Notes under the pieces: model-generated
What the model saw: only the letters and a program-made list of their open reading frames with translations
Databases searched by the model: none
Told to the model about the DNA's origin: nothing
Part shown: one piece after another, positions 60,128 to 64,000 of the stretch
How the letters are laid out: every line of letters starts with the position of its first letter
Position numbering within the stretch: the stretch's first letter is position 1
Assembly (NCBI GenBank): GCA_050949165.1
Contig: JBMNFF010000001.1
Coordinates: 310,001-374,000 of the forward strand
Length of the DNA stretch: 64,000 nt
Direction of reading: 5' to 3'
Source of the DNA: DAIOXA01 sp050949165
GTDB lineage: Bacteria; Bacillota; Proteinivoracia; UBA4975
Position numbers and translations under genes: made by a program

Positions 60128-60141
60128 CGAACTAATGTTTG
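60128..60141. promoter_or_regulatory. LexA box 3
   Basis: CGAACTAATGTTTG is the best match to CGAAC-N4-GTTCG in the window. It lies 60 bp before the lexA start, over its promoter region, so it gives autoregulation. Confidence 0.85.
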
Positions 60142-60200
60142 CTTTTTTTGCAGGCCTTTGCTATAATGATAAAAACCTTTATTTTACAGGAGGGATACCG

Positions 60201-60830
60201 TTGGAACGCTTAACCCCCCGCCAGAAGATGATACTCGATTTCATCCAGGACACCGTCGCCAAACAGGGGTACCCCCCCACTGTCCGGGAAATTGGCGAAG
60301 GCATCGGGCTGCGCTCTTCATCCACTGTCCACGCCCACCTGGGAAAGCTTGAAGAAAAAGGGTACATCCGCCGGGACCCCACCAAGCCCAGGGCCATTGA
60401 GATCATCGCTCCTCCCTCCTCCCCCGCCCTTCCTCCCCAGATTCAGACTGCAGCGACGGTTACTGTTCCTGTCCTGGGCAGGGTGGCTGCGGGTCTCCCA
60501 ATCTTGGCCGAGGAGAATATCGAGGATTACATCAATGTCCCGACGGACTTTGTCAAACAGGGCGCCAGCCAGTTCTGCCTCCGGGTCAAAGGAGACAGCA
60601 TGAGCGAAGCTGGCATCCTCGACGGCGATATGGTCCTGGTGCGCCAGCAAAATTCTGCCGAAAACGGCGAGATCATTGTTGCGATGCTGGGCGACGAGGC
60701 CACCGTCAAGCGCTTTTATCGCCTCAAGGATAAGGTTAAACTTCAGCCCGAGAACCCCCATTACGAACCCATCTACTCTCGGGATGTGGTAATCTTAGGT
60801 AAGGTAATTGCCGTTTTCCGGCTCCTCTGA
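60201..60830 (+). CDS. lexA: SOS repressor LexA
   Basis: The product is 209 aa from TTG 60201 with CAGGAGGGA upstream. The winged HTH at 1-65 has LTPRQKMILDFIQ, TVREIGEGIGLRSSSTVH and HLGKLEEKGYIRR. The self-cleavage site is Ala97-Gly98 (GRVAAG), with catalytic Ser133 (VKGDSM) and Lys170 (ATVKRF). It is inactivated by RecA-stimulated self-cleavage upon DNA damage. The divergent YneA-like gene and three SOS boxes confirm its role. Confidence 0.97.
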   Translation: MERLTPRQKMILDFIQDTVAKQGYPPTVREIGEGIGLRSSSTVHAHLGKLEEKGYIRRDPTKPRAIEIIAPPSSPALPPQIQTAATVTVPVLGRVAAGLPILAEENIEDYINVPTDFVKQGASQFCLRVKGDSMSEAGILDGDMVLVRQQNSAENGEIIVAMLGDEATVKRFYRLKDKVKLQPENPHYEPIYSRDVVILGKVIAVFRLL

Positions 60831-61205
60831 TCACAGTTTTTTCTTTAGATTTCTGGCGAAGCGTTTCCTGATTGCCTCCTTGACCAGCACGTTCTTATTC
60901 TCACTGATCAGGGGAATTTTACCTTGGCGCCAATCATTGTAGATGCTGGTGACATCCCCTGCTTCTCTGGCATTTTCCAGCATGTATTCAACCAGTTGCT
61001 GACCTGTGACGGGATTGTCCAGCTCTGGCGTCACATTTCTTTTCTCTGCCACCTGATTGCGTAGAACGTAATCATATTGCACTACTTCTATGCGATAATT
61101 GCCCTGTTCCAGTCCCACCAATCTGTAGACCATGTACCTGGTTCTGTATGGATTGTTGGGATCGATGCGGAAACGGCGCTTTTTCTGGAATTTGACCCTG
61201 GTCAC
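60831..61205 (-). CDS. Unknown basic protein
   Basis: The product is 124 aa, GTG 61205 with AGGGAGG upstream. It is rich in Arg and Lys (RVKFQKKRRFRIDPNNPYRTRY, RKRFARNLKKKL). A probable beta-sheet start is followed by a helical end. No family is recognised. Its stop abuts the lexA stop (convergent); no terminator is visible in the gap. Confidence 0.6.
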   Translation of the reverse strand: MTRVKFQKKRRFRIDPNNPYRTRYMVYRLVGLEQGNYRIEVVQYDYVLRNQVAEKRNVTPELDNPVTGQQLVEYMLENAREAGDVTSIYNDWRQGKIPLISENKNVLVKEAIRKRFARNLKKKL

Positions 61206-61293
61206 TTTTTCAGCCTCCCTGCGACGTTTATTATTATATATATTGATACGCAGCCAATCTCTTGCCTGGTTTGCTAAATTTCGCCTGGTACAT

Positions 61294-61322
61294 AAAAAAG
61301 CCCCGCCAACGGGGCTTTTTTA
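61294..61322. terminator. Bidirectional terminator
   Basis: AAAAAAGCCCCG-CCAA-CGGGGCTTTTTT, perfect stem with both A and T tails, upstream of the basic-protein gene and downstream of the DUF456 gene. Confidence 0.9.
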
Positions 61323-61352
61323 TGTACCAGGTCCATCTGTCGCGGTCTTATA

Positions 61353-61838
61353 TCAAGCAAAAATGTGATAGAAAATCACCGCAGCATACACCACCAAGGC
61401 TGCCAGCTTTAATATCGTAGCAGTTGCGTATCCCAAAAGGGCGCCCAAGGCAATTTGCGCTGATTTTTCGAAGTCCTTGCCGTTGATTAACTCTCCCACC
61501 AGGGCCCCTAAGAAACAGCCCACCAGCATTCCCGGGATCTGAAATAGCGCCAGCCCGGCGATGAGCCCAACCACCGAACCAATGGTCCCCAGGAAGCTTC
61601 CTCCTCTTTTTTTTACCCCCAGGGCAGTGGCCAGATAGTCGATGACCAGGGTTACCACTGCCAGCACCGTCAGCCAGATCATGGTCAGGTCCGGCAGTCC
61701 TAAATAACCCAAAAACCAATAGTCCACTGCCACCAAGACCCAGAGCACAGGGATGCCTGGCAATCCAGGAATTATGATCCCGATAAAGGCGAAGATTACA
61801 CCGGCCAGGGCGATGAGGGATAAGATTATTACTTCCAA
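61353..61838 (-). CDS. DUF456 membrane protein
   Basis: The product is 161 aa, TTG 61838 with GGAGGAGAGG upstream; longer upstream frames overlap the next gene. It shows four to five helices and the DUF456 glycine motifs IIGIIIPGLPG-like (GIIIPGLPGIPVLW), GTIGSVVGLIAG and GALVGELINGKDF. The function of the family is unknown. It is 19 bp downstream of the YnbB-like gene and probably co-transcribed. Confidence 0.85.
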   Translation of the reverse strand: MEVIILSLIALAGVIFAFIGIIIPGLPGIPVLWVLVAVDYWFLGYLGLPDLTMIWLTVLAVVTLVIDYLATALGVKKRGGSFLGTIGSVVGLIAGLALFQIPGMLVGCFLGALVGELINGKDFEKSAQIALGALLGYATATILKLAALVVYAAVIFYHIFA

Positions 61839-61857
61839 GGCTTCCTCTCCTCCTCCC

Positions 61858-63114
61858 TTAGCCCCTAAGGGCAGCAAAGGCCTGGCAAATGGCCAGCATC
61901 CCGTGTTCCGTCCCCAGCCCTCCCTGCAGGTACACGGCATAGGGTAGCTCAACGGGGCCATCGGCGCTGAGCTCCAGGCTGGCGCCCTGGACAAAGGTCC
62001 CGGCGGCCATTATCACCGGGACGGTATAGCCCGGGACCTCGCCGGGAATGGGCAGGGCGAAACTGTCCACTGGTGAATTGGTCTGAATGGCTTGGCAGAA
62101 CTTGGTCATGTCCTCTGCCGAGTGGAGCTTTATTGCCTGGACCAGGTCGTGCCTGGGTTCGTCCCAGCGGGGCAAGGCCTCATATCCAAGCGCTTCCGCC
62201 AGGGCCGCGGCAAATCTGGCATTTTCCACTGCCTGTCCCACAAAATGCGGCGCCAGAAAGAGACCCTGGTACATGGTGCGCAAGTAAGGTCCGGTGGCGC
62301 CCAGGGCTCCTTCCAGACCCGGCGCCAAGAGGCGGTTGCCAGCATTTTCCACCAGCTCCTCCCGGCCCACCAGGTATCCTCCGGTCTCGGCCAGGCCGCC
62401 GCCGGGGTTTTTGATCAGGGAGCCCACCGTCAGGTCGGCGCCGGCATGCCCGGGCTCCTCCCCCTCCACGAATTCTCCGTAACAATTGTCCACCACTATC
62501 GCCGGGGGTCGGTCAGCGACACCCTTGAGATGGGCGGCCAATTCCCGGATTTGGTTGCAACTGATGGGGCTGCGCAGGGAATAGCCCCGGCTCTTCTGGA
62601 CATAGACAATTTTGACCTTATCGGTCAGAGCTTCGTTCAGGGCCTCCAGGTCAATACCGCCGTCGGGCCTGAGGGAAATGGACCGGAACTGAATGCCCAG
62701 GCTGGCAAAGCTGCCCGGGGTCTGTTGGGAGATGACTGTCTCCAGGGTGGCATAGGGTCTTCCCGTCACCGAGAGGATCTCGTCTCCGGGCAAGGTGTTG
62801 CCACTGAGGGCCAGCCAAAGGGCATGGGTGCCGGAAGAAATCTGGGGGCGGACCAGAGCAGCCTGGCCGCCAAAGACTTGAGCATAGATTGCCTCTAATT
62901 TTTCCCGTCCCTGATCGTTGTAGCCATAGCCGGTGGAACCCAATAGGTCATAGCTGGCCACCCTGTTTTCAGTGAAGGCCGTTAACACTCGCTCCTGATT
63001 GATCAGGGCAACGGAAGAATGCCGAAACGCCTGAACTCGGGCCAGGGCTGTTTTTATTTGTGCAGCTATTGCCGGATAGCGTTGGCAGAGGAAGTGCTCG
63101 CTTTCCTGGAACAT
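61858..63114 (-). CDS. YnbB-like PLP enzyme (methionine gamma-lyase family, aluminium-resistance protein)
   Basis: The product is 418 aa, full length, ATG 63114. Fold type I PLP enzyme: STGYGYNDQGREKLE, SSGTHALWLALSGN, YVQKSRGYSLR, VVDNCYGEFVE (Asp) and TVGSLIKNPGGGLA with the PLP Lys. The aluminium-resistance label is historical; the real reaction in Firmicutes is not established. In Bacillus the gene (ynbB) sits near spoVK, hflX and glnR; here spoVK is directly upstream, 9 bp away. Confidence 0.9.
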   Translation of the reverse strand: MFQESEHFLCQRYPAIAAQIKTALARVQAFRHSSVALINQERVLTAFTENRVASYDLLGSTGYGYNDQGREKLEAIYAQVFGGQAALVRPQISSGTHALWLALSGNTLPGDEILSVTGRPYATLETVISQQTPGSFASLGIQFRSISLRPDGGIDLEALNEALTDKVKIVYVQKSRGYSLRSPISCNQIRELAAHLKGVADRPPAIVVDNCYGEFVEGEEPGHAGADLTVGSLIKNPGGGLAETGGYLVGREELVENAGNRLLAPGLEGALGATGPYLRTMYQGLFLAPHFVGQAVENARFAAALAEALGYEALPRWDEPRHDLVQAIKLHSAEDMTKFCQAIQTNSPVDSFALPIPGEVPGYTVPVIMAAGTFVQGASLELSADGPVELPYAVYLQGGLGTEHGMLAICQAFAALRG

Positions 63115-63122
63115 TGTCTCAC

Positions 63123-64000
63123 CTACTGTCTGTACATGGTGTATTCTTTGCTGGCGCTACTGAAGAAATCGCAGGATTCCAAGGTCTGCAGCTGGTCTCG
63201 GGTTGGATTGGAGACATATTTGAGGCGCACGGCGTGGCGGCGAATGGCGGTCTCCAATAAGTTCCGGACCAGGCGGGCGTTGCTAAAGTCGTGATAAGAG
63301 AAGCTGATCTGCTGATCGATGATCTCCCGCACCTTGTTCAGGGCCCTGTGGGTCAGGCGGTATTGTCGCTCCTCCAGCATCAGTTGGGCGATATCCATCA
63401 GTTCCTGAACAGAGTAATCGGGAAAGTAAAGCTGAATGGGAAAGCGGGATTTGAGTCCCGGATTCAGACGCAGGAATTCCTCCATGGGAGCCGTATATCC
63501 CGCCAGGATGAGGATGAACTCGTTCTTATAATCCTCCATGGCCTTGACCAGGGTGTCCACGGCTTCTTTTCCGAAATCCTTCTCTCCGCCCCGGGCCAGG
63601 GAATAGGCCTCATCGATGAAGAGCACGCCGCCCATGGCCTTCTGGACCTTTTCCCGGGTCTTCTGGGCGGTGTGGCCGATGTATTCTCCGACCAGGTCTG
63701 CCCTCTCCACCTCCACCATATGGCCCTTGGGCAACACTTGCAGGTTGTTGAGCAGCTTGCCAAAGAGGCGCGCTACGGTGGTCTTGCCGGTGCCCGGGTT
63801 CCCCTTAAAAATCATGTGCAGGACCAAAGGCTGGTTCCTGAGGTTATGCCGGGCCCGCTGCTTTTGGACAGTGATAAAGGCCTCCAATTCCAGCGCCAGC
63901 TCCTTGACCTTTTCCAGACCGATCATATTGTTCAACTCCCTCAAGGCGGGACAGTCTGTAGCGGTCTGGATGGGAATGGTTCTGGCCTCAGGGTTGCGAA
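63123..64000 (-). CDS. spoVK: Stage V sporulation protein K (SpoVK), start beyond window
   Basis: The frame is open to base 64000, so the start is off-window and the TTG at 63944 need not be the true start. Visible: KELALELEAFITVQKQRARH, Walker A FKGNPGTGKTTVARLFG, VGEYIGHTAQKTREKVQKA, Walker B GVLFIDEAYSLARGGEKDF, EFILILAGYTAPMEEFL and the lid NARLVRNLLETAIRRHAVR. It is a CbxX/CfqX-type AAA protein needed for spore maturation in Bacillus. It is directly followed by the YnbB-like gene. Confidence 0.92.
   Translation of the reverse strand, partial: RNPEARTIPIQTATDCPALRELNNMIGLEKVKELALELEAFITVQKQRARHNLRNQPLVLHMIFKGNPGTGKTTVARLFGKLLNNLQVLPKGHMVEVERADLVGEYIGHTAQKTREKVQKAMGGVLFIDEAYSLARGGEKDFGKEAVDTLVKAMEDYKNEFILILAGYTAPMEEFLRLNPGLKSRFPIQLYFPDYSVQELMDIAQLMLEERQYRLTHRALNKVREIIDQQISFSYHDFSNARLVRNLLETAIRRHAVRLKYVSNPTRDQLQTLESCDFFSSASKEYTMYRQ

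Overview
The window looks like a chromosomal segment of a spore-forming, probably anaerobic low-to-mid GC Firmicute (Clostridia-like). The evidence is an alpha/beta small acid-soluble spore protein, a YhcN-type spore lipoprotein, SpoVK, a YpmA/DUF4264 protein, a YneA-LexA pair with Bacillus-type SOS boxes, and DnaD/DnaI-type helicase-loading proteins. I cannot name the species.

Region A (1 to about 21,924) is an accessory island. It holds restriction and defence-like genes: the C-terminal part of a type I HsdR, an HNH-type zinc protein, a DUF4238 protein, an Mrr-like nuclease, a truncated C5-cytosine methyltransferase, a frameshifted nuclease-like gene and a PD-(D/E)XK protein. Insertions have cut it up heavily. 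There are two nearly identical IS256-family copies, a three-gene Mu/Tn7-like element (DUF6431-type protein, rve transposase, ExeA-like ATPase), an IS21-family element nested inside that element, a second, truncated IS21-family element and an IS3-family element. An inverted relic of the Mu/Tn7-like element lies at about 3817-4095, and an excisionase/integrase remnant lies beside the first IS256. The island ends at a 48-nt 3' fragment of a tRNA-Pro gene (21877-21924). Three 12-bp-period repeats precede this fragment, as expected for the right attachment site of a tRNA-Pro-targeted integrative element. The intact tRNA would then lie left of the window.

Region B (22,300-34,480) carries signalling and transport genes: a PAS-rich hybrid histidine kinase, a GNAT acetyltransferase, an OmpR-type two-component system with an ABC exporter (ATPase gene frameshifted, FtsX-type permease), a DUF2812 membrane protein, SpeD, Ndk and CheR.

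Region C (34,500-38,930) holds eight minus-strand tRNAs (Pro, Glu, Asp, Thr, Tyr, Gln, Lys, Leu), a divergent Mur ligase, a small membrane protein, an SASP gene, a spore lipoprotein, YpmA and DeoC.

Region D (38,980-45,950) runs from an amidase into a compact replication cluster: a DnaD/DnaB-type initiator, a DnaI-type loader, and a single protein joining a DnaG-like primase to a DnaB-like helicase. AsnS follows. The primase-helicase fusion in a core-like locus is the most striking coding feature of the window.

Region E (45,950-59,760) contains an Lnt-like acyltransferase, DUF401 permease, CBS protein, AraC regulator, DUF2140-like and VanW proteins, a second amidase, a leuS gene with two single-base frame shifts, tRNA-Trp, and two unknown genes each preceded by a copy of the same about 80-nt structured leader.

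Region F (59,790-64,000) is the SOS and sporulation block: YneA-like, LexA, a small unknown protein, DUF456, a YnbB-like PLP enzyme and SpoVK (cut by the window edge). Several one-base indels at short homopolymers in conserved genes mean that either sequence errors or recent gene decay must be considered.
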